Of a stretch of DNA of 20,716 bases, positions 7,067 through 15,168 are shown one piece after another; position 1 is the first letter of the stretch; every line of letters begins with the position of its first letter. The DNA is from BMS3Bbin11 sp034659075. Lineage in GTDB: Bacteria > Pseudomonadota > Gammaproteobacteria > BMS3Bbin11. The notes beneath the pieces were generated by a model. It ran no database searches and was not told the origin of the DNA. It saw nothing but the letters and a program-made list of their open reading frames with translations. The position numbers and the translations under genes were made by a program. The stretch covers positions 1 to 20,716 of the forward strand of contig JAYEGM010000010.1 in the NCBI GenBank assembly GCA_034659075.1, in the 5' to 3' direction.

Positions 7067-9004
7067 ATGGCAACTTCAAGCGAAGAAATGCAAAAAGAAT
7101 ACACCTTCCGCCGTTATGAAGATGGTGACTACATCGATAATGATATGCATGGGAATATTTTCCAGGCCAGCTGGTCGCACAAATGTCCTACCTACATTCA
7201 GCGTACACCTCCGTGCCAGGGCAGCTGTCCGGCTGGTGAAGATATTCGCGGCTGGCTTGATATAGTCCGGGGCATAGAAAAGCCTGCCGGCGACATGACT
7301 ATGCAGGAATATGCATTCCGTCGCGCCACCGATGCAAATCCTTTCCCTGCCATGATGGGGCGCGTCTGCCCTGCGCCGTGTCAGGAAGGCTGCAACCGTA
7401 ATCACGTCGATGACTTCGTAGGCATTAATGCCGTTGAGCAGTATATCGGCGATACGGCAATTGAAAACAACTTCAGTTATGATGCCGGTGCCAGTACAGG
7501 TAAAAAAGTTGCCGTCATCGGTGGTGGCCCTGCGGGTATGGCTGCGGCCTACCAGCTGCGTCGCATGGGTCATGATGTGACCGTATTTGAAGAACGCGCA
7601 GAACTCGGTGGCATGATGCGCTATGGCATTCCGGGTTATCGTATTCCACGCGAAAAGCTGGCGGCTGAAATCTCCCGCATTACCGATATGGGTGTTGAAG
7701 TGAAAACGGGTACTCGCGTGGGTAAAGACATTAGTGTTGATCAGCTGGAGAAAGACTTTGATGCCGTGCTCTGGGCACTCGGTTGCTGGACTGGTCGTGG
7801 ATTGCCTGTTGATGGATGGGAAACCGCATCAAATTGTGTAGACGGTCTTACATTCCTGGAGGCCTTCAATAACGGCCGCATGAAAGTAACTGGCAAAAAA
7901 CTGATCTGTATTGGTGGTGGTGATACCTCGATTGACGTAGTGTCCGTCGCCCGTCGTATCGGCTTTAATGCTGATGCAGGCCTGCCAGAAGACATTCTGA
8001 GTAACAACAAAACCCAGGATCAGGCTCTTGCAGATGCCGCAGTTCCCTGTGATGCAACGCTTACATCTCTGTTCACCAAGGACAAGATGATGGCTGCAGA
8101 ACACGAAATTACTGATGCCACTGAAGAAGGTGTAACTATTCTTGATGGTGTCATGCCACTGGAAGTTATCCTTGGTGATGATGGCAGGGCAACAGGCCTT
8201 AAGGTATGCGACTGTACTATGGATGGCATGACACCCATACCCACAGAAGGTACTGAACGCGTTATTGAAGCAGATATCATTGTTGCAGCCATTGGCCAGG
8301 GCGGTGATATGGATGGTGTTGAAGACTTTGCTAATGAGCGCAACCTCATCAATGCTGACAAAAACTATCAGGTCGTTGACAAGCCGGGTCATTTTGTCGC
8401 AGGAGACATCGTGCGCCCTCACCTGCTTACGACAGCAATTGGCCAGGCGTCTGTTGCCGCTGAAAGTATTAATTCATACGTAATGGCTGAAAAAATGGCG
8501 CGTCGTCCAAAGGTAGATAAACATCATTTCAGCCTGTCGGACAAGCTTGTTGAAGCCGGTCTGGAACCTGATGACTACGACAAAAAATCCTCTACAGGTA
8601 CATCCGAAGAGAATTATGCCGTACACAACTTTGATGATCGCTCTGAGCACGAAATCATCAGTTATGAAGAATTATTCCTTGGGCATTTTGAGCAGGAAGA
8701 CCGTAAGCTCCGTGAAGAAGATGTTCCGAATGCCAATGATGTACTCGGCCACTTCCACGAAAGGATGAAAAACCTCGAAGAAGAATCTGCTGTTGCAGAA
8801 GCTGAGCGTTGCATGAGCTGCGGCATGTGTTTCGAATGTGACAACTGCGTCATCTACTGCCCGCAAGATGCTGTATATCGCGTCAAAAAAGACCAGTCTA
8901 CAATGGGCCGTTATGTTGCCACCGACTACACAAAATGTATCGGTTGCCATATATGTGCCGAAGTCTGCCCAACAGGTTACATTGACATGGGTCTGGGTGA
9001 ATAA
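7067..9004 (+). CDS. dsrL: DsrL, NAD(P)H:acceptor oxidoreductase
   Basis: DsrL is a cytoplasmic iron-sulfur flavoprotein of the glutamate synthase small subunit type that couples DsrAB to NAD(P); in A. vinosum it is essential for sulfur oxidation. The 645 residues show an N-terminal Fe-S region (C50, C54, C101, C105, C109), an FAD motif IGGGPAGMAAA at 151-161, an NAD(P) motif ICIGGGDTSID at 280-290, and a C-terminal ferredoxin domain with C582-C585-C588-C598 and C624-C627-C630-C634. Two further cysteines (C591, C594) lie within the first of these. GAGG precedes the ATG at 7067. It lies between dsrK and dsrJ as in A. vinosum, and is a marker of the oxidative pathway. Confidence 0.97.
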   Translation: MATSSEEMQKEYTFRRYEDGDYIDNDMHGNIFQASWSHKCPTYIQRTPPCQGSCPAGEDIRGWLDIVRGIEKPAGDMTMQEYAFRRATDANPFPAMMGRVCPAPCQEGCNRNHVDDFVGINAVEQYIGDTAIENNFSYDAGASTGKKVAVIGGGPAGMAAAYQLRRMGHDVTVFEERAELGGMMRYGIPGYRIPREKLAAEISRITDMGVEVKTGTRVGKDISVDQLEKDFDAVLWALGCWTGRGLPVDGWETASNCVDGLTFLEAFNNGRMKVTGKKLICIGGGDTSIDVVSVARRIGFNADAGLPEDILSNNKTQDQALADAAVPCDATLTSLFTKDKMMAAEHEITDATEEGVTILDGVMPLEVILGDDGRATGLKVCDCTMDGMTPIPTEGTERVIEADIIVAAIGQGGDMDGVEDFANERNLINADKNYQVVDKPGHFVAGDIVRPHLLTTAIGQASVAAESINSYVMAEKMARRPKVDKHHFSLSDKLVEAGLEPDDYDKKSSTGTSEENYAVHNFDDRSEHEIISYEELFLGHFEQEDRKLREEDVPNANDVLGHFHERMKNLEEESAVAEAERCMSCGMCFECDNCVIYCPQDAVYRVKKDQSTMGRYVATDYTKCIGCHICAEVCPTGYIDMGLGE

Positions 9005-9018
9005 ACCGAGGATATACA

Positions 9019-9414
9019 ATGCACGCAATGCATTTACTCAAAACAATTTCTATGGTGGTACTTCTGCTTACTGCCATGGGAGTTAATGCTGGTGTTCCAA
9101 TACCCAAGCCTATACATGGTGAAGGTCAGTGCGTGGAACCTGAAGATATCATGAAAAGGAACCACATGGAGTTCATACTCCATCAACGTGATGAGACCAT
9201 GCAGGAAGGTATACGTACATCAAAGCACAGCTTGAAGCAATGTATCAGTTGTCATGCGGTAAAAGACGATGATGGTGAGTATGTACACGTAGACGATTCC
9301 AGGCATTTCTGTGTTACATGTCATGAATACGCTGCAGTCTCAATAGACTGTTTTCAATGTCATGCAGACACACCAAGATCTACTGATAAACACGAGTTAC
9401 GGGTCAATGAATAG
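9019..9414 (+). CDS. dsrJ: DsrJ, periplasmic triheme cytochrome c
   Basis: DsrJ is the triheme c-type cytochrome of DsrMKJOP on the periplasmic side. The 131 residues start with a signal-like segment (about 1-25) that may remain as a membrane anchor. Three CxxCH sites are present: C75/C78/H79, C98/C101/H102 and C111/C114/H115. C38 (GEGQCVEP) is the only other cysteine and is a good candidate for the unusual cysteine ligand reported for one DsrJ heme. GAGGA lies six bases before ATG 9019. The start of dsrO overlaps or adjoins its end. Confidence 0.95.
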   Translation: MHAMHLLKTISMVVLLLTAMGVNAGVPIPKPIHGEGQCVEPEDIMKRNHMEFILHQRDETMQEGIRTSKHSLKQCISCHAVKDDDGEYVHVDDSRHFCVTCHEYAAVSIDCFQCHADTPRSTDKHELRVNE

Positions 9415-9421
9415 GTCACAA

Positions 9422-10180
9422 ATGAATAACAACGATTCACTTGTCAATCAAAAGCGCAGAGCCATACTCGGCGGCACAGCTGCAGCCATTACAGGCCTGG
9501 CAATAGCGCCAGGTGTTTTCCTGACAGAAACAGCACAGGCCCGTCCTCTTGATGAAGCAGTAAGCAGTAAGCAACGCTGGGGCTTGCTGATAAACACCAA
9601 CAATTGCAACGACTGCAACGATTGTGTAACGGCCTGTCAGGATGAGAATGGCTGGGGTTCAGGTTCAACAGACGAGCAGAAGTCCCGTGAAGATCAAAAA
9701 GCGCAATGGATTCGTACAGTAAAAGTGACGGACAATCAAACCGGTTATGCAAAAACATTACCAATGATGTGTCAGCACTGCGAAAACCCTCCCTGCGTTG
9801 ACGTCTGCCCTACAGGTGCGTCGTTTAAGCGTGTAGATGGCATCGTGCTGGTAGATAAGCATATTTGTATTGGCTGCCGTTATTGCATGATGGCCTGCCC
9901 CTATAAGGCACGCTCATTTGTACATGAAAAATTAACTGATCAGCGTAGTTATGCACCGCGTGGTATGGGCACCGTAGAAAGCTGTACCCTTTGTGTTCAC
10001 CGGGTAGATAACGGTGAAGACCCAGCATGTGTAGAAGCATGCAGCAGTTCAATGATATTTGGTGATTTGAATGACCCTGACAGTGAAATATCACAGGAAC
10101 TGAACCGTCATGGTGGAACTCAGATAAGGGCAGACCTCAGGTTGAATCCAGGCGTTAGATACCAGGGCTTAAATTTTTAA
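9422..10180 (+). CDS. dsrO: DsrO, periplasmic ferredoxin-like subunit (Tat-exported)
   Basis: DsrO is the periplasmic iron-sulfur subunit of DsrMKJOP and relays electrons between DsrJ and DsrP. The protein has 252 residues from ATG 9422. A Tat signal is seen (KRRAILGG, R12-R13), a hydrophobic stretch, then a likely cleavage after AQA at 38-40. Four cysteine groups follow, fitting several [4Fe-4S] clusters: NCNDCNDCVTAC, MCQHCENPPCVDVC, CIGCRYCMMAC and CTLC-x9-CVEAC. ATG 9422 is preferred because AGG lies 8-10 bases upstream, overlapping the dsrJ stop. ATG 9407, overlapping dsrJ by 8 bases, is the alternative and would add five residues. Confidence 0.95.
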   Translation: MNNNDSLVNQKRRAILGGTAAAITGLAIAPGVFLTETAQARPLDEAVSSKQRWGLLINTNNCNDCNDCVTACQDENGWGSGSTDEQKSREDQKAQWIRTVKVTDNQTGYAKTLPMMCQHCENPPCVDVCPTGASFKRVDGIVLVDKHICIGCRYCMMACPYKARSFVHEKLTDQRSYAPRGMGTVESCTLCVHRVDNGEDPACVEACSSSMIFGDLNDPDSEISQELNRHGGTQIRADLRLNPGVRYQGLNF

Positions 10181-10199
10181 AATAAAGGCTTATCCAACA

Positions 10200-11414
10200 A
10201 TGAAAAAAGTATATTTTTCTGAAATTAGCGGCAACAGCCTCGGATATCTTGCAATCGTTGCCGGGCTCGGCCTGCTTGCAGCGATTGGCCTGGGTGCCTT
10301 CTGGTACATGGAGCACAATGGACACTGGGTGACCGGCATGAACAACCAGGTGGTCTGGGGACTGCCTCACGTATTTGCTGTTTTCCTCATTGTCGCCGCA
10401 TCCGGCGCACTCAATGTTGCTTCTATCTCATCGGTATTCTCAAAGACTGCCTATAAGCCGCTGGCGCGCCTGTCCGGTTTACTGGCACTTGCACTGCTGG
10501 CAGGTGGCTTAATGGTACTGGTGCTGGATCTTGGCCACCCTGATCGCCTGATTGTTGCTATGACTTATTATAACTTCAAGTCGATATTTGCCTGGAACAT
10601 CTATCTTTATACCGGGTTCTTCGTTGTCGTTATTGTTTACCTGTGGATGATGATGGAACGGAAAATGAACGGCTATACCAAAGCAGCCGGCACTACGGCT
10701 TTCATCTGGCGCCTCGCACTGACAACCGGTACCGGTTCAATCTTTGGCTTCATCGTTGCCCGACAGTTTTATGATTCAGCCATCTATGCTCCAATGTTTA
10801 TCATCATGTCTTTCTCATTTGGACTGGCGATATATATTCTGATGTTAATGGCAATTTATGGTGGCACAGGACGTCCGCTTGGCGATTCAATTCTTTTCCG
10901 TCTTAAAAATCTTCTGGGCGTTTTTGTTGCAGCCGTTTTATTAATGGTTACTATATTTTTCCTGACAGGCCTGTATGCGACAGAACATCATGATGTCGTC
11001 AGATTCATCCTCAATGGTAACAATATTTACACAAAACTCTTCTGGCTGGTGCAGATAATCATGGGCAGCATTGCACCTCTGGCTATTTTCTATAATCCGA
11101 TAACCGGCACTTCGCGTGCATGGATTGTGATCGGCTCGATACTGGTTATTCTGGGTGGTTTTGCGCAGATTTTTATCATCATCATCGGCGGCCAGGCATT
11201 CCCTCTGGTACTCTTTCCCGGCATGGAAGTGAGCAGCAGCTTTTATGATGGCGTGGCAGCCTCTTACAACCCTTCCCTGCCAGAATTCCTGCTTGGCCTA
11301 AGCGGTGTTGCAGTTGCATTGATTATTGTCACACTGGCTTTGAAAGTTCTTCAGTTTACACCTAACAGTCTGGCTGATAAGGATGTAGATCCGCATTACG
11401 TAGCAAAAAAATAA
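10200..11414 (+). CDS. dsrP: DsrP, NrfD-like membrane subunit
   Basis: DsrP is the integral membrane quinone-interacting subunit of DsrMKJOP, of the NrfD/PsrC family. The 404 residues contain about nine or ten hydrophobic segments, beginning near residues 14-37 and ending near 365-390. It follows dsrO, its usual electron partner, after 19 bases. The ribosome site AAAGG (10184-10188) is somewhat distant from the ATG. It is the last gene of the redox-complex block; the next gene, dsrN, comes after a 147-base gap with its own possible promoter. Confidence 0.96.
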   Translation: MKKVYFSEISGNSLGYLAIVAGLGLLAAIGLGAFWYMEHNGHWVTGMNNQVVWGLPHVFAVFLIVAASGALNVASISSVFSKTAYKPLARLSGLLALALLAGGLMVLVLDLGHPDRLIVAMTYYNFKSIFAWNIYLYTGFFVVVIVYLWMMMERKMNGYTKAAGTTAFIWRLALTTGTGSIFGFIVARQFYDSAIYAPMFIIMSFSFGLAIYILMLMAIYGGTGRPLGDSILFRLKNLLGVFVAAVLLMVTIFFLTGLYATEHHDVVRFILNGNNIYTKLFWLVQIIMGSIAPLAIFYNPITGTSRAWIVIGSILVILGGFAQIFIIIIGGQAFPLVLFPGMEVSSSFYDGVAASYNPSLPEFLLGLSGVAVALIIVTLALKVLQFTPNSLADKDVDPHYVAKK

Positions 11415-11438
11415 TATTTCTAAGCGCAATGGTGCAAA

Positions 11439-11494
11439 CAAAGAATATTTAATTCTATATATTTAATACATTGGCATTCTTTGCGCCTTTGCGG
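11439..11494 (+). repeat. inverted repeat and CTTTGCG word repeat after dsrP
   Basis: CAAAGAAT (11439-11446) and ATTCTTTG (11476-11483) are perfect reverse complements around an AT-rich 29-base interval. The right arm runs into two direct 8-mers, CTTTGCGC (11479-11486) and CTTTGCGG (11487-11494). No clear T-run follows, so a terminator role is weak. It may belong to a dispersed intergenic repeat family. Confidence 0.45.
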
Positions 11495-11543
11495 TTTATA
11501 TTAGCTGCCTTTTTCGCATACTGGCGGTTCATGCGTCACAAAC

Positions 11544-11552
11544 TGTTATACT
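11544..11552 (+). promoter_or_regulatory. extended -10 promoter directly before dsrN
   Basis: TGTTATACT fits the extended -10 pattern TGn-TAnnnT (hexamer TATACT, 5/6). No clear -35 is seen, which extended -10 promoters tolerate. Transcription would start at about 11559-11560, only two or three bases before the dsrN ATG at 11562, so the message would be leaderless or nearly so. Confidence 0.4.
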
Positions 11553-11561
11553 GCGAACACC

Positions 11562-12959
11562 ATGACCACTCCCCGTGTATTCATCTCAGCCGCACACAAA
11601 TCATCGGGTAAGACAACTATAAGTATTGGGCTTTGTGCTGCATTCAAAAGCCTGGGTAAAAATGTCAGCCCTTTCAAAAAAGGCCCCGACTATATTGACC
11701 CGATCTGGCTTTCACATGCTGCGGGTAATCCCTGTTACAACCTTGATTTCTATACCTCAGATTCGGACGAGATACTTGATGCCTTAACCCGGCATAGTCA
11801 AAATTCTGATATCTCAATTATTGAGGGCAATAAGGGCCTCTACGATGGCCTGGACCTGGATGGCAGCAACAGCAATGCCGCACTGGCAGTATTAAGTAAA
11901 ACACCTGTCATCCTGGTTATAGACTCTAGAGGAATGACACGCGGCATCGCCCCTTTAATACTGGGTTATCAGGCCTTTGACGCAGACATACGAATTGCTG
12001 GCGTAATATTGAACAAGGTCGGCGGGTCGCGCCATGAAAGCAAACTGCAGAATGTCATTGAACATTATACTGATGTCCCGGTAGTCGGCGCAGTACATAA
12101 AAACGAACTTTTACATCTACCTCAGCGCCATCTTGGGCTAAAACCCGGCAATGAATATGCTGAAGTTGAGGAAAGAATCAGAAAAATCGGACAGGTAGTC
12201 AGCAGTCAGGTTGACCTGGCAAGAATTCAGACCATCGCAAATGACACTACAGAGCTTCCTGCTCAGACCATGCCACCCTCAATAGGCCGTCAAAATACTA
12301 ATATTCGCATTGCTATGGCCCGTGACAGTGCCTTCAACTTTTATTATCAGAATGATCTCGATACATTTAAAGAATGCGGTGCAGAACTCATCGAATTTGA
12401 CACCCTGAATGACCATGCACTCCCCGCTGACATAGATGGTCTTTTTATCGGCGGCGGCTTTCCTGAAACACAAATGGATGCACTTGCAGAGAATATTGAG
12501 CTGATGCAGGAGATACAAAGAAAAATTGAAAACAATCTGCCCGTCTATGCCGAGTGCGGGGGTCTTATGTATCTTAGTAGAAACATACAATGGCGGGATA
12601 AAAAGGCTGATATGGTCGGTATAATCCCTACCGGTGTCATTATGCATGACAAGCCACAGGGACGTGGATACGTCAGGATGGAAAAAATGGCTGCATATCC
12701 ATGGCATCAGCAAGCCTCTGATAACAAAATCATCAAGGCCCATGAGTTCCACTATTCATCACTGGAAAACCCTGTAGATGGTGATGGATACGCTCTCAGG
12801 GTATTGCGTGGCACAGGAATTGATGGAGAATATGATGGTATAGTGTATAAAAACATGTTTGCCTGTTATACACACCAGAGAAACACCCGCAGCAATCCCT
12901 GGGTAAGGCACTTTACGGATTTTGTAAAAAAACAGAAGATGAAAGCACAGCATACATAG
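11562..12959 (+). CDS. dsrN: DsrN, CobB-like siroheme amidotransferase
   Basis: DsrN resembles cobyrinic acid a,c-diamide synthase and is known in A. vinosum to be needed for glutamine-dependent amidation of the siroheme of DsrAB. The 465 residues have two domains. The N-terminal ATP-binding domain carries AHKSSGKTT at 11-19. The C-terminal class I glutamine amidotransferase domain (from about residue 248) carries the nucleophile C332 in YAECGGLMYLS and histidines H394/H397 in HEFHYS. No Shine-Dalgarno is visible before the ATG. A true cobalamin biosynthesis CobB is the alternative, but no cob genes are nearby and the place next to dsrP and dsrR argues for DsrN. Confidence 0.92.
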   Translation: MTTPRVFISAAHKSSGKTTISIGLCAAFKSLGKNVSPFKKGPDYIDPIWLSHAAGNPCYNLDFYTSDSDEILDALTRHSQNSDISIIEGNKGLYDGLDLDGSNSNAALAVLSKTPVILVIDSRGMTRGIAPLILGYQAFDADIRIAGVILNKVGGSRHESKLQNVIEHYTDVPVVGAVHKNELLHLPQRHLGLKPGNEYAEVEERIRKIGQVVSSQVDLARIQTIANDTTELPAQTMPPSIGRQNTNIRIAMARDSAFNFYYQNDLDTFKECGAELIEFDTLNDHALPADIDGLFIGGGFPETQMDALAENIELMQEIQRKIENNLPVYAECGGLMYLSRNIQWRDKKADMVGIIPTGVIMHDKPQGRGYVRMEKMAAYPWHQQASDNKIIKAHEFHYSSLENPVDGDGYALRVLRGTGIDGEYDGIVYKNMFACYTHQRNTRSNPWVRHFTDFVKKQKMKAQHT

Positions 12960-13000
12960 AGTTGTGTTTAAGACTAACTTAAAATCGAGAACTAACAACT

Positions 13001-13318
13001 ATGCTACTGGAATTAACCGCTAACGCTGCTCAGCAAATTCGCTATCAGGCTAAACAGAACCGTATGGAAGGTATGCCTTTGCGCATTGCCGCAAAACGAA
13101 ACCCTGACGGCACCCTGCACTATGGCATGGGATTTGATGATACTGGCAGAGATGATGACACCTCGTTTCAATCAGCCGGTATAGATGTAGTTATCTCACC
13201 CATGAGCCTGGATTTACTCAGTGACACCGTGCTCGATTACGTACAATTAGATGATGGCAAATATGAGTTCATTTATCTTAACCCCAATGATCCAAATTAT
13301 AAGCCTCCAAATGAATAA
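13001..13318 (+). CDS. dsrR: DsrR, IscA-like protein without cysteines
   Basis: DsrR has the fold of A-type iron-sulfur carriers (IscA/HesB) but lacks their cysteines. In A. vinosum it is needed for normal sulfur globule oxidation and has been linked to post-transcriptional control of dsr expression. The 105 residues begin MLLELTANAAQQIRYQAKQ, as in IscA, but contain no cysteine, so no cluster can be bound in the IscA manner. It lies 41 bases after dsrN. A weak GAGA (12987-12990) precedes the ATG. In A. vinosum dsrS follows; here a two-component system does. Confidence 0.92.
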   Translation: MLLELTANAAQQIRYQAKQNRMEGMPLRIAAKRNPDGTLHYGMGFDDTGRDDDTSFQSAGIDVVISPMSLDLLSDTVLDYVQLDDGKYEFIYLNPNDPNYKPPNE

Positions 13319-13383
13319 AGTGGCTTGCAGAAGGCAGTAAGAAGAATGCTGATCTCCAGGCCGAAGCCTGCGTGCCCTCTGCG

Positions 13384-13418
13384 AGAAAAAAATCGTACTT
13401 AGACTCTAAGCTTTTTTC
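13384..13418 (+). terminator. terminator after dsrR
   Basis: CTTAG (13398-13402) and CTAAG (13406-13410) form a short stem with loop ACT, followed by six T at 13412-13417. An A7 run at 13385-13391 can pair with the T-run and lengthen the stem, so it could work on both strands. It would close the dsr operon before the histidine kinase gene. A second small palindrome, CAGAG-CA-CTCTG, lies at 13420-13431. Confidence 0.5.
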
Positions 13419-13476
13419 ACAGAGCACTCTGAGAAAGCAAAAATACACTTAAATATATTTACAGGACCGTAGTTAG

Positions 13477-15114
13477 TTGGGTGAACCCTATCAAAATGAG
13501 ATAGAAACAGACAAAACGGAGGAAAAAAGTTCCCTCTGCAATCGTATACGTGCCCGCTTCGGGCATATTATGTGCAACCGTCTGATAATTTCCTTACTCA
13601 TTATAATTGTTTTATTTCTGCTTATAAGCATCAATCACCTGCTTACACTACTGGATTCCAGCAAAACGCCCTCTTACATAGGCTTCACCCTGTCCCTCAC
13701 CGGACTTGTCTGGACACTCTACCTGCTTACACGTGCATCAAGAAACCTGGTCGTTCCCCTGAGAAATCTCCGTGACTGGACCTACCGCATGCGCGAAGGC
13801 GACCTTAGTGCACGCGTTAAACGCCCTGCTCACGGCCAGTTGCGCCAGCTCTTCCTCGATATAAATAATCTGAGTGATACATTCTCAGAACTATCACGCA
13901 ATATGGAGGAAAAAGTACAGGAACAGACACGTTATATTGCAAAAAAGAATGTAACCCTGCAGATTCTCTATGATGTAGCATCAAGTGTGGATACTACGCA
14001 GGATATTCAGGATTTACTGGGCCGCTCGCTGAATGCAGTAAAAGGGATTTTCGATGCTCGTGCAGCAAATATTAGGCTGCTGGATAACGACAATAACTTC
14101 CGTCTGCTGACAACCAGCGGTTTCCGCGATCAGGACAATGACTACGCCCTGTTAAAAACTGCAGAACTGGAATTATGCGAGATGACATTTGAGTCGCGTG
14201 AAATTCATGTGGTAAATAATCTAATAGATGTACGGTACCTCAAAGGCCCGACGTTTGCCGGCATCGGTACACTGGGCTTAATATCTGTCCCGCTTACCTA
14301 CCATGACAAAGTTCTGGGAATATTTAACCTGTTTACTGAGGCAAACACCAACACCGTAGAACAGGAACTACGTGAATTACTGATGAATATAGGCCAGCAT
14401 CTGGCTATGGCTATACAGAAATCACGACTGGATGATGAAGCACGCAGGGTGAGCATCATTGACGAGCGCAACAGGCTCGCCCACGAGTTACATGATTCAC
14501 TGGCACAAAGCCTGGCCAGCCTGAGGTTTCAGGTGCGCGTACTGGATGACACCTTACAAGCTGGAATTGATGAAAATGTCTGGACTGAAATGGAAAGGAT
14601 AGAAAACAGTCTTGATGAGGCCTATAGCGAATTGCGTGACCTGATTGCCCATTGTCGTATACAAAATGCCAGTCAGGATTTTAGTCAGAACATAAAAACA
14701 CTGGTCAATCGCTACCGGAATGAAACCGAGATTCACTTTCTGCTGCAAATCGAATGGGGCATTTTAATATTACCCTCGGATACTGAAATGCAGGTTTTAC
14801 GCATCATTCAGGAATCGCTGCGCAATATCTATAAACACAGTGATGCCAATACAGTGCGCATACTACTGAGCAAAACTGGAGACAGAAACTATCAGGTGCT
14901 GATCGAAGATGACGGTATTGGTTTTGCCAGACAGCAGAAGAACGGCGGCGCCGGTGAACACATTGGTCTAAAAATAATGCAGGAAAGGGCACGTCGCTTA
15001 GGTGGTGAGCTCGACATAGAAAGTGAACCTGGCGAAGGAACACGTGTAACACTCCGTTTCAGCTATAGCGCACCAGAATCATCACATCCACAATACAGGA
15101 AATGGAACATATAA
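13477..15114 (+). CDS. NarX-like sensor histidine kinase without a periplasmic domain
   Basis: This is a membrane-bound sensor kinase of the NarX/NarQ/DegS (HisKA_3) class that should phosphorylate the regulator encoded next. In the 545 residues I see membrane segments at about 36-58 and 67-86, a HAMP region (about 87-140), a coiled linker, a GAF-like domain (about 165-315), the phosphoacceptor H339 in AHELHDSLAQSL, an N-box near 440-455 (QESLRNIYKHS) and ATP-lid motifs EDDGIGF and GLKIMQERARRLGG. Only about eight residues separate the two membrane segments, so the nitrate-binding periplasmic domain of NarX is missing and sensing is probably by the GAF domain. The start is TTG 13477 with AGGA at 13463-13466; ATG 13570 would also keep both membrane segments. 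Confidence 0.9.
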   Translation: MGEPYQNEIETDKTEEKSSLCNRIRARFGHIMCNRLIISLLIIIVLFLLISINHLLTLLDSSKTPSYIGFTLSLTGLVWTLYLLTRASRNLVVPLRNLRDWTYRMREGDLSARVKRPAHGQLRQLFLDINNLSDTFSELSRNMEEKVQEQTRYIAKKNVTLQILYDVASSVDTTQDIQDLLGRSLNAVKGIFDARAANIRLLDNDNNFRLLTTSGFRDQDNDYALLKTAELELCEMTFESREIHVVNNLIDVRYLKGPTFAGIGTLGLISVPLTYHDKVLGIFNLFTEANTNTVEQELRELLMNIGQHLAMAIQKSRLDDEARRVSIIDERNRLAHELHDSLAQSLASLRFQVRVLDDTLQAGIDENVWTEMERIENSLDEAYSELRDLIAHCRIQNASQDFSQNIKTLVNRYRNETEIHFLLQIEWGILILPSDTEMQVLRIIQESLRNIYKHSDANTVRILLSKTGDRNYQVLIEDDGIGFARQQKNGGAGEHIGLKIMQERARRLGGELDIESEPGEGTRVTLRFSYSAPESSHPQYRKWNI

Positions 15115-15127
15115 ACATGACGAGCAA

Positions 15128-15136
15128 TGCTAGAAT
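15128..15136 (+). promoter_or_regulatory. possible extended -10 promoter for the response regulator
   Basis: TGCTAGAAT fits TGn plus a 5/6 -10 hexamer (TAGAAT, 15131-15136). It lies in the 54-base gap between kinase and regulator, about 33 bases before the regulator ATG. No -35 is recognisable. The regulator may thus be expressed separately as well as from the kinase message. Confidence 0.3.
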
Positions 15137-15168
15137 CCTCTCTACACAAAACACGGTAGATTTCTTTA

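Noticed and set aside
7829..8422. Minus-strand frame of 197 codons within dsrL
   Set aside because: Entirely inside dsrL, whose FAD, NAD and ferredoxin motifs prove the plus-strand frame.
11562..12959. Cobalamin biosynthesis gene cobB
   Set aside because: The fold is the same, but there are no other cob genes and the position between dsrP and dsrR matches dsrN.
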